From Sindora glabra (lineage: Eukaryota; Streptophyta; Magnoliopsida; Fabales; Fabaceae), in assembly GCA_020226215.1 (NCBI GenBank), contig CM035227.1, positions 23,129,866 through 23,193,865 on the forward strand: DNA of 64,000 nucleotides, given 5' to 3'. Under the pieces are notes generated by a model. That model saw nothing but the letters and a program-made list of their open reading frames with translations. It was not told the DNA's origin and did no database searches. Below, piece after piece: positions 35,926 through 48,487 of the stretch. A program made the translations under genes and the position numbers. Positions within the stretch are counted from its first letter, which is position 1. Every line of letters starts with the position of its first letter.

Positions 35926-38900
35926 ATTTTATTTGAGAATAAATAATTATAAAATATTTGAGAATAAAATTTACCCTCTTATGAAGGATTGATTTATGAG
36001 AGAATGAAAGTAATTTGAGATTAAGTGTGGAGGAGATTATAGCAGTCATTCCTTATTTTTCCCCTAAGGCAGTTGTTTCCATTTTTTCTTGACAATCAAA
36101 CCCTTATCCCTTTTTCATTTTCTGTTGAACCCACAAATGTAACTTTCTCTTTTCACAACTTCTTAATTTAATCTCTATCTTCTTCAATCTTTCTCTCTTT
36201 AACTTTTAACAAGGTAAGTAATCTTACTCTCAAATCTATGAATTATATTCTTTCCATTTCTTATTTTATGATGGATAATTAAGGATTTTAGATCAAATGG
36301 GAGTTTGGAAACTTGATTCTTAATGTTTAGGAGTAGTTTCACCTTTAATCTTAATGCATACCATCTCTTCTATAATTAGTGATTTAACATTCTAAAAAAA
36401 TGATGTAATTTTTATGAATTGTTTTATATTAGGTTGGTTTTTCCTTGAATTTGCACAAATCGATGATAAGTATTGTATTGTGATGTTTATTATGAATTTT
36501 TTGATTGATTGGAGAGCTTACGATGTTGTTTTTGTATTTGGTAGTGCTTGAATGGGACTCAAATACATATAGAATAGGATTTGGATAGGTTTTTCTTGCG
36601 AATGAACAATAATTTTCTAAAAAAATATAAAATTTTATAGGTGAATCAATTCATTAAGCCCAAAATGCAAAAATTGCATCCTTAAATTGATTTAGCCCTT
36701 CCAAAAACAATATTTAAGGAAGTTAAATTGATTGGTGATTCGATTTAATAGGAATCAAAGGCTAACACCCCTACTTTTAATTAAGAATTGATTTAGGCCT
36801 TTTAAACATAAAGCGTGCTTAACAGATGGGTTATATTAGATTAGACTAAAGTTTGCACTAATTGAACTCATTATAGGGTGGTCTGGTCCATTTCGAAAAT
36901 GAATTGAATTGATTTGTGGGTCAGCCTATTTTTTTTAAATGTTATTATTATATTTTACATTTTATTATTCTTCATATTTTTATTTCATTTTTATGTTTAT
37001 TAATTTTATTATATATTTTTATTTTTGTTAAATTTAATTTCTATAAGTAATTGAATTTAATTTTTTGATAATCGGATTGTGTTTTATATTAAGTTATGAT
37101 GTAAAAATAGTTAATGGGTTACTTTTTATAATATAAATACTATTTAAATTATTAAATATAAATTAAAAAGAAAGAAATAAGCCTTGTGGATTAGTCCAAA
37201 TCCATTTAAGTTTGATCCATTTGATCTACAACTTATTGGACCAAATTTGTTTAAACCCATTTTTAATGGATTTAATTTTTGCTAGTTTAGTCCATATAAA
37301 GGCCATAAATCATAGGCTCATTAAGCACCCCATCCAATAATAAATTAAATGGCTTGAATTAGTTTTCTGAACCAATTTAGGACTTATAGAAAGTTAGTCG
37401 AGGTCTTAAATCGATTCTTCTACCTAATTTTTATGTTTTAACCATGGAATTAAGTATAATGGATTAATTAAGGTATATTTATGTATTAAATATGATATAT
37501 GATATTGAAGGAGTATTGTAGGGCTATGTAAAGAAGTATAACATTGTCTTGAAATGTGAAAAAGTATTATGAGATGGTTCTTATGATATTTATGTCTAAT
37601 TTACTTTCTTATTCTTAAGAATTAAAATAGGGTGATATGATATTCTTATGAACTGAATATCAAATCCAGTATATGCTTATGACGGATAAAGAAGACTAAG
37701 AGGAATAAGGATGACATTGTAAAGGGTAAGGATAGATAGAAGTTATAAAAAAATTTACTTAATGTAATGTTAATAATTGACATTGATATAACAATTCTGT
37801 ATGAGGTTATGAATCTATTGACGAATTATGACTTACTTGATAACTTATGCTCGAATTATAAAAAGTAAACGATAAATCTAGTTGGTAATGTTTAAATGTG
37901 CTTATGGTTCCTTAGTTTAGGATTTTTACTTACTAAACTTCTAATTTACTCAACCCTTTGTATTTAAATTTTGTAGATTTTTAGACTGAAGTGCCACCAC
38001 CACTATAACAAGAATAGGCTCATTAGAGTTATCTTTTATTGGCATGAGATTGTGAATCTATTAATGAATTATAACTTGTTTGATAACTTATGCTCGAATT
38101 AGAAAAAGTGAATGGTAAATCTAGTTAGTAATGTTTAAATGTTCTTATAATTTCTTAGTTTAGGATGTTTACTTACTAAACTTCTAATTTACTTAACTTT
38201 TTGTGTTTAAATTTTGTAGATTTCTAGACTGAGGTACTACCACCACTACAATAAGAATAGGCTCATTGGAGCTATCTTTTACTGGCATGAGCAAACAATA
38301 AAATTCTTTTTGTTTGTAAATAGATTTATCTTTGAACCATTTTTATAGGGGCCTTGATTTGTAAAAGTTTTATGTTAGGATAAACAATGTGAATATTAGC
38401 CATTCTTGATTGAAGTCTTAGTTAGACCTGTTTATTCTCAAATATGAAATATGGATTATAAACAAGTTTAACTATTCTTTCATATTAAAATTGATTAAGT
38501 TAAATATTAATATCTATAAATGTGATTACCAACATGTTAGTAACTATTTAGAACTAACTTTGGTTATTTGAGAAATGTTTTAGTGTAAGAAATGTGGTAG
38601 CAATCGATAAATTGATTTTATACTGGTCATGGGCTAGTGAGGGTCATCACATTCTTATTGCTAGATTGAGACCTATACCTATGAGCCTTATGTCTCCATT
38701 CCAATGTGTCTTTGTTCTTAATAGGAAGGATGGGGACAATGCTATTATTAATCAGAAGCTTAATCATAACATGGATAGTTCTAAGGCTAAGACGAGAAGC
38801 ATGATAACCAAGTTAAGTCTTAAATAAGCTCATAACTTTTTAGAATAGGTATCATTATGAATGCACTTAACTTTTTAAATTCTCTAAAAACTAGATGAGC

Positions 38901-41479
38901 TTGTTATGAGTTTAATGTCAAGATGTAGTACCTTAAATTAATATTTAAAAATTATATTATTTTAAAGTTTCAAAATAATTATTTTAACCAACTATAGTAT
39001 TTAAATTATATTCATTTTAACTAAGGTTTTGTTTTAAAATTTATTTAAATAAATGTTCATAGTATTTTTTCACAAGTTGGAAATATTTTAATAAAAGTTA
39101 GTGTGATAATTTAAGAAAATATATACTTGCATTAAATAAATGGCTCCTTTAAAATTTATAGACTATCAAAATAAGCATTTTCAAGCTTTTCAATTTATTA
39201 GGATATTATTAGACTATTTGAAAAGAAACCATAAATTTTAAGAAAGATAATTCTAGGAATGTGTGGCTAAGATAATGTCAGAATGAAAGGAATAAATGAA
39301 ATAAGTGATTTTTATTTATTTTGAAAGGAGACTAATGTATATGTGAAGTATAGGAAGAAAACCTAAAGGTGGTTTATTTTTTATGACTTTTCTCTTTCTC
39401 TTTATTATTATTTTCTTTATTCTTTCTCTGGTTCCTTAACAAAAGCGTTGATCGTCCCTTTCTTTTCTCCTTTTTTGTCATCACCTTTCTCCTTCATGTG
39501 ACCATTATCCTAATGGTTGAAATAACGTTGTTGCCATTACCTCTTTTCTACTAGTTATTTCACTAGCCATTAATTCGTTAGCATGGTAAGGGAATTGCTA
39601 AATGTAGTTATGCAAAGGTCGAATAGAGAGGTCGACGCCTCTCTTCCTACCAGCGCTTTAGGTGCTTATATTATTGACCAAGTTATTGGTGACTTCAGTG
39701 AGTAATGGTAACCATTCTTGAGAAAAAATATCCTAATATTTATACCTATAGGAGCTTGATTTAGAAAACCTTTATTATGTGTGAATTTTGATTCCTAGAG
39801 ATAAGATTGAAAATATAAGAAATTTACATCATAGGGTGTTAGAATAGCATGATTAGAATCTTTTTAAAGTATCAAGTTTTAATATTTTTGCTTAAATGAC
39901 TTTGATATAAGAAATCCTATATATTGGCATATTTTGAGTTTCAAGCTTTAGCTTCAAAAAAAATAAAAAAATGATGATCTATGGTGTTAGAGTGCTACAA
40001 ATAGAGTTTAGAGTAGTAATTTTTAGAAAAAAAATAATTAATGTCATCATATTTACAGTTATCTTCTCAATTGTTGAAGTAAATGACAAAGAAACTTAAG
40101 CATAGGTATTTGAAAATTCTTTGAAGGAGGCGAAGCCCCTAAAGAAGAGTGTATAATATTCTATTTAAGTTTTATATTTTCTTTAATAAGTATGCTAATC
40201 ATATATAAATATATATAAAATTTTATAAAGGTAATTATAGTATTCACTTGAATTCGAGCTTAAAAAATTTATAATTGTAATTATTTATTACTATTAAGGT
40301 TACTAAGTAGTTAGCTAGAAAATTATGTATATGTTGAATTATGCATTTATTCTTGTAAAATGCTAATAAGTATATTTTTTAGGTTATACAAAAAGGCATA
40401 ACATTGTTATTAGGATATAACATAGCCTTATGGCAAATATATAATTCTATTGCTTAATGTTAAATGCATTTTTAAGGGCACACGATATAGGCATGACATT
40501 GTTGTTTAATTTCATGATTATGACTATGTTAAAGTTATGGTATTAAAATGAACTACGATTGTATGCTATAATGGCATTGATGCTGTTAGTATGAATTATT
40601 TTTGAAATGCTATAAAAAAATGATTATGTGAATGATAGAATTATTAACATATTATGAATGTGAATATGCAATTTGGGAGAGTTGTATTAAAGGTGATATA
40701 ACTATCAGTTGACAATATCTTAGTAGAAAAATGAGTAACGTATAAGGATAGTGTGAGAAGAATAAGGAAAAAATGGATGCAAGGTATAAAGTTAAAATGG
40801 GAGTTACAAGATGAATGCATATAATTATGTATAATTATGATATGTTGTGAAATGTGTTAGATATTTATTATTATTAAATGATTATTGTATGAATTATCCA
40901 TGAATGAGCTTTTTAAGATTAATTAGACTTTGAAATACGAATTTTGAATGATTATATGTAAAATAGTATGGTTGGGATATGAATAAAGTGTGTAACTATT
41001 GGGTTGTGACAAAACCTTGGGTTCTATTACTTTAGTGTGTATAAGATTCTTGAAATAAGTATGCATTGAAAAGTATGATAGCTTAATTAATAAGTGAGAT
41101 AAAGTTGTTAGATATAAATATCGATAAAACCATTTAATGATTATCTAACGAAACTCTTTTCTTTAAAGATATAAGTTCACTAGGTTTATATAACTCACTC
41201 ATTTCTTATTTTAAATATTTTCAAGAATTAACTTGATTATATTGTGGAAGTCCAAGGCATTTTAGGAAGAACTTGATAGTTAGGATTAAATATTGATTTG
41301 TAATTATATCTAATGATGGTTGTGTGTTATTTTGAATTTAGAATTATGTAGGCATTCTATTGGAAATTATACATTGGTTTACATGTTTATAATTCATGGT
41401 GAGTAACCTTTTTTAATATCCAAAAAATAGAAAAAACTTTATTCATTTAATTTGAAATCCATGTCACCTTTAATTCTTG
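35926..41479. other. 5.5-kb non-coding insertion, partly LTR-like
   Basis: This stretch separates the two halves of a LINE RT. No retroviral-type gag/pol frame was recognised. Near 38640-38675, GGGTCATCACA followed by TTATTGCTAGATTGAGACC resembles a long terminal repeat end plus a degenerate tRNA-Met primer site of Ty3/gypsy elements. Near 38931, TGTAGTACCTTAAATTAA could be another LTR start. Pyrimidine-rich CTTTCTCTTTATTATT-type sequence near 39390 and the wording near 41160-41240 also fit LTR sequence. Two LTR-like segments (about 36.0-38.65 and 38.9-41.4 kb) are plausible, but I found no matching pair. A 77-codon frame at 38594-38827 has no known feature. Confidence 0.35.
37805..38290. repeat. 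243-bp tandem duplication, two copies
   Basis: The block containing GATAACTTATGCTCGAATTA, TACTTACTAAACTTCTAATT and AAGAATAGGCTCATT..AG.T occurs twice with a period of 243 (for example AAGAATAGG at 38010 and 38253). The copies differ by scattered substitutions. It lies in the LTR-like insertion. Confidence 0.85.
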
Positions 41480-42230
41480 CAGGAACAAAGTAGTTCCTAT
41501 CAAGTTACAGTTTGTGTAGTCAATTATTTAGGTTTATAGAAATTAGAGAAGTTGTTCAATGTTGGTTATGACTGGATAAGGTTGTTGATATGGGAACTAC
41601 TTATTCCATTTTATTTAAAAGGGGTTTCTTTTAGCTTTTTCTTTCCTCTTTAATGGTATTAGGTAGGGTGATCCCCTTTCTTGTATTTTTTTTATCCTTT
41701 GTTTGAAATATTTCCATATTGTGATTTATAATAAATATAAGAGTAAAGTTTAGATTTGGTGAAGTTTGGTTAGTATGGTCATAGTTTTTGCCTATCTATT
41801 ATATCCTAATGACATCATTCTCTTTGTTAAAACTTGTCTTTAAAAGTATGAAACCATTAAGGTTACCTTTCAAAATTTTGTTGCCATATTTGGTTTATGA
41901 ATGAACTTAGGTAGTCCAAATTTTACTTCTCCAAAAATATTCCCTTTCCTTAATACAACTTTAGTAACATCATTGTCTAGGTAAATACTTTGGTCACTAA
42001 ATTAAAAGAAAATATAAAAAAAACATGATTTTCAATTTATTGTTGATAAAGTCAAAGATAAGAGTTAGGGATAGTAATCTAAATACCTATCCCTAATTAA
42101 CAAAGTGATGTTTATTAACTTGGTCCTATCTCTAATATCATATGGCTTTCACCTCTCTCTTTATGAGTATTTATCATAAACTTGATCAACTCCTTAGTGA
42201 TTTCCTATAAGGTGGGGTACCTATCTATTC
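41480..42230 (+). mobile_element. LINE reverse-transcriptase relic, C-terminal half
   Basis: Across frames the + strand reads DWIRLLI, FNGVSFSFF-like sequence, then G.R.GDPLS..LFILCLKYFHIVI (from 41640), YPNDIILFVKTCL (41795-41835; the YADD active site altered to YPND), YETIKVTFQNFVAIFGL.MNLG and SKYLSLINKVMFINLVLSLI near 42090-42130, the order expected for an L1-like RT and its thumb region. It is the same strand as, and complementary in coverage to, the relic at 35270-35925. Confidence 0.6.
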
Positions 42231-44298
42231 TATATTAATGATATTGTCCTTCTTAATAACCAATTAGATTATAAAGATCATAATCATAGATCATTTTTAT
42301 CTTAAAACCATGAATTTTGAAAGAAATCTTCATAGCTTTACTTGGATTGAGAATAAAAGATAATATACATAGGATTAAAAATTTTACACATTTTGATACA
42401 TAATATAATAGAAATTGGTATTGATAATATTGTTGAAAACAAAATGCAATTATCATACTACAAATGATATAATATTGTGCAAAATAAATAAAATAGAAAA
42501 TAAACTATAATAAAAAAATATACCTAAATAAGAACATAATATTTTCATTAATAATTTTGATATATTTCCTAAAAGAAAATAAATGGAGAATAAAGAAAAG
42601 GGATAAGGGGTGCACAAATCTCATTCCTTGAATATAATGATGCAACCACAGAAAAATATAGAATAAGATTTGGGACGTCCCTTTGATAGGACAAACTAAA
42701 TCAACTTACTCATTATAAAAGACTTAAAAATAAAAGCTGATAAATCAAAACATCCATACAAGATTAAATGTTAAAATAGAGCCTCATCATAACATAATTA
42801 CCAATTTTAATCTAACTAAATGATCTACATCATTTGTCATTTTTGCATTTGTAAATTCAATCCATAAATAATTATTGAATATTCTAGTCCATGTAATAAT
42901 TCTAATAATTAATAGTAATATCTTTGAGCCATAAAATGGTTAAAATAGGTTTTATTTATGAATGTAATTGCATATACATAAATAATTTTTTAAGGTGTCT
43001 CTTATGATTAATAGCAAATCTTAACAGAAAATATTTAGATATCAAAGAGTTAAAAAAGGACGGGCTAAATGATTTATATAATATTTTTAGTTTTTTTATA
43101 TAATTATATAACATTAAAGCATCTTTTAAAAATTTTGGAGCACTAACAGCTTCCCTCTTGCTAGTAGTAATATATACTGGGAGGGTTATTATTTTCTTTA
43201 TTTTTAATTTTTTTTATAAATAGATGAGTTTTGTATGTATGCATGTCGTTCTTTATGTAAGAGGTTTTCTTTTCTTCTGATGGCATGTTTCTTACTACTT
43301 CAAACAATGCCGCATTAACTTTTTTTTTGTGGCAGAACTCCATCACAAAACCAAATTTTAAAATTTTATTATTTAATTATTATTTATTTTTCTCTAACCT
43401 TTTGAAATTGTGCGGTAGCAATTGTGCTTGCCATCACATTTATGAATGTTGGTGATGGTTGTTGTCGATGATAGTAATGATAATAAATAATAAAAAATAG
43501 TACAAAAATAGTTAATTTTTTTTCCTTAGATCATCATTTTTTAATATAAATTTTATTTATTGAATCTCATCTTTCACCTGTAAAATATATAGTATTATAC
43601 GACATTTTATATATAAAGGATAAAGAATGTATAATATTATGTTGTACAATATAAACGTTAAATAAATAATAAAACTTGATTGTTCCCCTTATTCAATATT
43701 ATCGAACTTTATATGTGTAATAATAATTTACCAGGGAAGAAGATAGAGAGAATAAAAAGGCATGTACAAAATCAATGAACGAAGTTGAAAATTAAATAGA
43801 AAATATGATATGTTTAAGACGTAATATTGTTCTTGAAATGATTTTATTCTCTTTATTTGTTATATAGTTTGTAGCAAATCATATTTAGAATTTATTTAAG
43901 TATTATATAGTTAATAATATGATAATATTTCATTCAATAACTTTTTTAAATGATTTAGAGATGTAACAAAAAGGTGGAAGATAAATTCATTTATTATTTT
44001 CTATTTACTTATAGTTATTATTCACTAATTGACATGTTTTTTATTTTTTTTGTTTAATTGTTCCAATTATATTTATAAAGAACCATCAAGTTTTTTTTAT
44101 TATAAACAATCATATCATTTTTTTTACACTTAATTACTTTTTTTTATGTGCAAGAAATTTAAACCTTCCAGTCCTTAGCAAACAACCTTCTACAATGATT
44201 CAGAAAAGGCTAAGATTGCGGATTTATAATATTAACATTCATAAGAAATTCCCCCAATGCTCTCGAAATCATATTGCAAAATAATCATATGGTACCCC
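42231..44298. other. AT-rich spacer, no gene seen
   Basis: No coding sequence or paired repeats supportable. Open frames at 42253-42456 and 43161-43346 (- strand) are short and without family features. Confidence 0.4.
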
Positions 44299-44299
44299 A

Positions 44300-44315
44300 A
44301 CTCCCATGCCAATTA
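44300..44315. repeat. Target-site duplication of the LINE, left copy
   Basis: ACTCCCATGCCAATTA here matches ACTCCCATCCCAAATT at 50482-50497 except for one substitution and one single-base indel. The copies lie exactly outside the two ends of the LINE. Confidence 0.8.
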
Positions 44316-44437
44316 TTTTTTTTTTTGCTGTTAAACAGGGCAATGCCCAATTACATCATAATCATTCTACTAACAGATAATCCTAAACTATCTTCCATAC
44401 AAAGTTTACCACATCCATTAGGAATCTCATTAAAAAT

Positions 44438-47400
44438 TTATAGTTCTCCATAAGGTAAATGATGCCCTTTTCCTGCCAACCAATCTGCCACCTTGTTTCC
44501 TTCTCTGTAGGTGTGGGGGATTTTTACTTGCCAATCTCTATTCATTAACTCTTTCATTAGTTTTATCAGAGGCAGGTTTGGGTGACTTGGACCACTACCA
44601 TGAAAGATGAGGTAATAAGCAGATTGTGAATCTAGCTTTATCCACACTTTTTTTAAACCTTTTTTCCAAGCTAAGTCTAGCCCTGTAGTAGCCCCCTACA
44701 ACTTTGTAGAAAGAACATTGCTTTTTCCTAAATTTCTGGAGAAACCAGCTATCCAGTCACCTGCACAGTCCCTCAGAACTCCCCCACAAGTTGCCAATTC
44801 ACCTCCTTGAAAACAAGAACCATCTGTATTCACTTTAATCCAACCATAATCAGGGAATCTCCAACCACAGTCCATTTCTACTCTGTTTTTTTTCTGGCCG
44901 AAATTTGCTAGCTTACAAGCCATCCCCATAGCTTCTCTCATTTTGAAATAACAGGTTGTTACCAAATCAACATTATTAGAAGCATTGTTATCAAAGATTT
45001 ATTTGTTTCTTTGAAGCCATATTTCACGACATGTAGTACCAAACAGCAACTTCCAATCTACTTAAGTATCCCTTCCTACTTTGGTTGTCATATTCAAATC
45101 TATCCATTCATGAACATTAGTAGAAAAGAATTTCTCCTAGTAATGAGGCTGAACTAATCTGAGCTATACCTGAGATATCTCATCACAGTCCCTAACCACA
45201 TGCAGGATTGATTCATGCTTGCAGGACCTTGGACAAGCATCTACTGAGGTTGAGTGTTTGTGAAGTCTTATTTCATTTGTTAAGAGTCCCTTGCTTGCAA
45301 TTAGCTAGATAAATCTTTTGACTCTTGGCGGACCATTCCATTTCCATATTTTGCTCCAAATTGAATAGTTGGGATTGTTATCTTCAATTATAAACTGATA
45401 CACTAACTTCACTGAAAAACTTCCATCTTTAGTAGGCAGCCATGAAATTTCATCTGGGCTAAACTTATCATTGGAAGGGAGAATACTGGTTATTTTCCTG
45501 CATAAGCTTTCCGGGAGAAATTCTTCAAATTTTGATCAATTCCAGCTCCCATCCTCTTTAACAAATTGGTCAGCTGTGAGTTCTTTTAAATTTGCAGGTA
45601 TCTCCTTATTGGTTACTTCTATTAGAGGATAATTCCCTACCCAGGTATTTTCCTAGAATTTTATGTTTTTTCCATTGCAGATCATCATTTTAAACCCCTT
45701 TGAAAGACCCTTCCAGACTTTACAGACTCCTTTCCAGAGGTTTGATTGCTTACTTCTCCTTTCTACTTTTGAAAAATTACCCTGACCACATTCGTATTTC
45801 TCCCTTAGAACTCGAGCCCAAAGAGCATCCTTCTTAACTGCTAGATTGAAGCCTACTATCATAACAAAAGCTTCATTCTGGTATTTCAATTTTTTGGTGT
45901 TTCAATTTTCTGAAACCTAAACCCCTATGTTATTTAGGTTTACAAACCTGATTCCAGCTGACCAAATGAGGCTTCTTCTTCTCATTACTTGATCCCCATA
46001 AGAAGCTGCGCATTTTTTTCTGTACTTTTTCACAAACCCCAAAAGGAATCAGAGTAGTTTGCATAGTATACATTGGTAGGGCTGAAATGACTACTTGAGA
46101 GAAAGTTGCCCTTCCAGCAAAAGAGTGCGTATTAGTCTTCCAATTGCTTAGCCTTTGTTAAACCTTTTCCAGGATGTGAGCATAAGTGGATTTGGTAACT
46201 CTTCCATGGTACAGAGGTGCTCCAAGATATTTCCCTAAATTCACTGTGATTCCAAATCTGAGCTCCTGACTAATTTGATTGACTCTTGTATGATTCACAT
46301 TTTTTGAAAAATAGACTTTAGTTTTCTAACTTAAACTTTTGCAGAAAGTGTCAAGGCAGCTCAAGATACTATCCACCTGATCCAGGGAAACTTCGGTAAG
46401 AAGTAGAAGATCATCCGCAAAGAAGAGGTGAGATATAGAACAACCATTCTTCCTAATTTTAACAGGCCTCCACCTTTTCTGATCCACTTTTCTTGCTATG
46501 CAGTGAGCTAACCTTTCTATACATAACACAAATAAATATGGAGAAAGAAGGTCTTGTTGTCTAATCCTTCTAGACAGATAAAAAGGTTCAGTTTGGTTTC
46601 CATGCCAAAGAACTTTCATATTGCATGATGAAACACACTGCATTATTAAGTTGATCATTCCCATAGGAAAACTAGCCTCTTTCATAGTATCTTCAAGGAA
46701 TTCCCAGCAAACACAATCATAAGCCTTCTCCAAGTCCACTTTGATGGCCATTATCCCATTCTTCCCTTTTTTGGATTTCATAGTTCTGATGATCTCTTAA
46801 CCAATTACTATATTATCTGAACTATGCCTTCCTGGAACAAAGCTACATTGATTTGGAGAAATCAGATGGCTCAAGTGGGGTTTTATTCTGTTAGCTACAA
46901 TTTTTGTAACAATTTTATAGCTCACATTACATAAACTTATTGTCTGAATTGTTTAAAGCATTCTGGTTTATCAATTTTAGGAATAAGCACTAATAAGGTA
47001 TCATTTATCTCCTCGATTCTTTCTGGGCTTATAAAAATCTCCAGGATTAGTTCATAAACTAAGTTACCGATTATCTTCCACTGACTTTGCAGAAAGCAAG
47101 CGTGAAGGCCATCTGGTCTAGGTGCCTTATGAGGATTAAATTCAAATACAATCTTTTTAATTTCCTCCCTTGTAACTGGAGTGTTCATTTCTTCCCTGAC
47201 AATATCTTGAATCATAGGAAAGGAATTTTTAATCGGGAAATTAACTAGCTTCTGGTTCTCCTTTGAAAAGAGCGTCTTGTAGAAATTAACAACCATATCC
47301 TTCAATTTATCATCCTCAGTTATCCATATCCCATTATCATCTTTCAAAGCTGCTATCTTATTCTTCCTTCTTCTGATTATTGTTGATGCATGAAAATATT

Positions 47401-48460
47401 TTGTGTTTCTATCTCCATACATAAGCCATTTACAGCTAAATTTCTGGTACCATTGAATTTCTTCTTGAAGCAGAATTTTTTCATAGCTCTCCTAAAGTTG
47501 TTTTTGAAGCTGCTTTAAGAAAGGATTTGGGCCTTTTTCTAATTTATGTGTTATTCCTTGCATCCTTACCATGAAACCTTTCTTTTTTTTGTTGACATTT
47601 CCAAAGGTATTGTTTTTCCAGTCAGTAGCTTTAGATTCAAATACTCTAACAGCTTCTTTCCAGTTTTTTGATCCTTTCCAAGCTTCAGCTACTACATTAG
47701 GGAAGGAATCCTTAAGTAACTAGGTAGCAGAAAATCTGAAAGATTTAATCACTTTAGTTAATTTTTTTTCTCCTTTGAAAGATAGCAGTAATGGTCTATG
47801 ATCAGATTTGAAAGGAGCCAGATGATATAGAGTGGCTTCAGGAAATTTCAATCTCTAATCAATATTACACAAACCCCAATCTAACCTTTCTTTTACCCCT
47901 GCTCTCTCCCAGGTAAATGTTGGATCAGAGAACCCTATATCAAATAGCTTATAGGTTTTTAAGCATTCCACGAACTTTTTCATGTTTCTCCAATTCGGTT
48001 GGGCGCCCCCTAATTTATCCTTTATTGAGAGGTAAGAATTGAAGTCTCCAATTGTGATCCATGGGCTTTCAGTATTTATAGCTAATTCCTGCAACCTTCA
48101 CTAGAGTGTCTCTCTTTCTTATGGTCTTGGACTAGCATAGATAAAAGTCATCCAGCTTTCATAATTCTCCTGAATAAAGTAGGTTTTGGTATGAATGAAT
48201 TATTGATTCGTCACTAGGATCTCCACTTTCACAACTTGATCTTCCCATAATAACTATATCCCCTTAGAATATCCAATAAGGTCAATTTGGTAAGCAACAT
48301 CAAAATTAATTTTTTTTATCAACCTATCAGCTTTCTGTCCCCCTGAGTGCGTCTTAAAAAGGGCTAGAGTGCTAATATTATACATCATTTTCAAATCATG
48401 AATTAATCCTAAAAAGGACTTTGCTCCTGTTCCCATGCAATTCTAGGCTAAAACAGACAT
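44438..48460 (-). pseudogene. LINE ORF2: endonuclease, RT, zf-RVT, RNase H (broken)
   Basis: ATG at 48460 gives MSVLA, stop, NCMGTGAKSFL, the start of the AP-type endonuclease. SPWITIGDFNSYLS and GFSDPTFTW (48060-47910) are further endonuclease motifs. RT: HKAPRPDGLHACFLQSQWKI near 47130, VDLEKAYDCVCWEFLED near 46730, IRQQDLLSPYLFVLCIE near 46540 and the active site FFADDLLLL near 46420. zf-RVT: HESILHVVRDCDE near 45200. RNase H: IKVNTDGSCFQGG near 44840, WIKLDSQSAYYL near 44640 and EGNKVADWLAGK near 44490; the second acidic position (usual AEL) reads TKL just before a stop. About 1,340 codons, the usual size for plant L1 ORF2, with at least ten stops or shifts. Confidence 0.9.
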
Positions 48461-48487
48461 TATTAATTATAACTAAAAAGTTTCACC

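Noticed and set aside
38594..38827. 77-codon + strand frame after the LTR-like end
   Set aside because: No gag or other motif; it could be leader sequence of a dead LTR element, but this cannot be supported.
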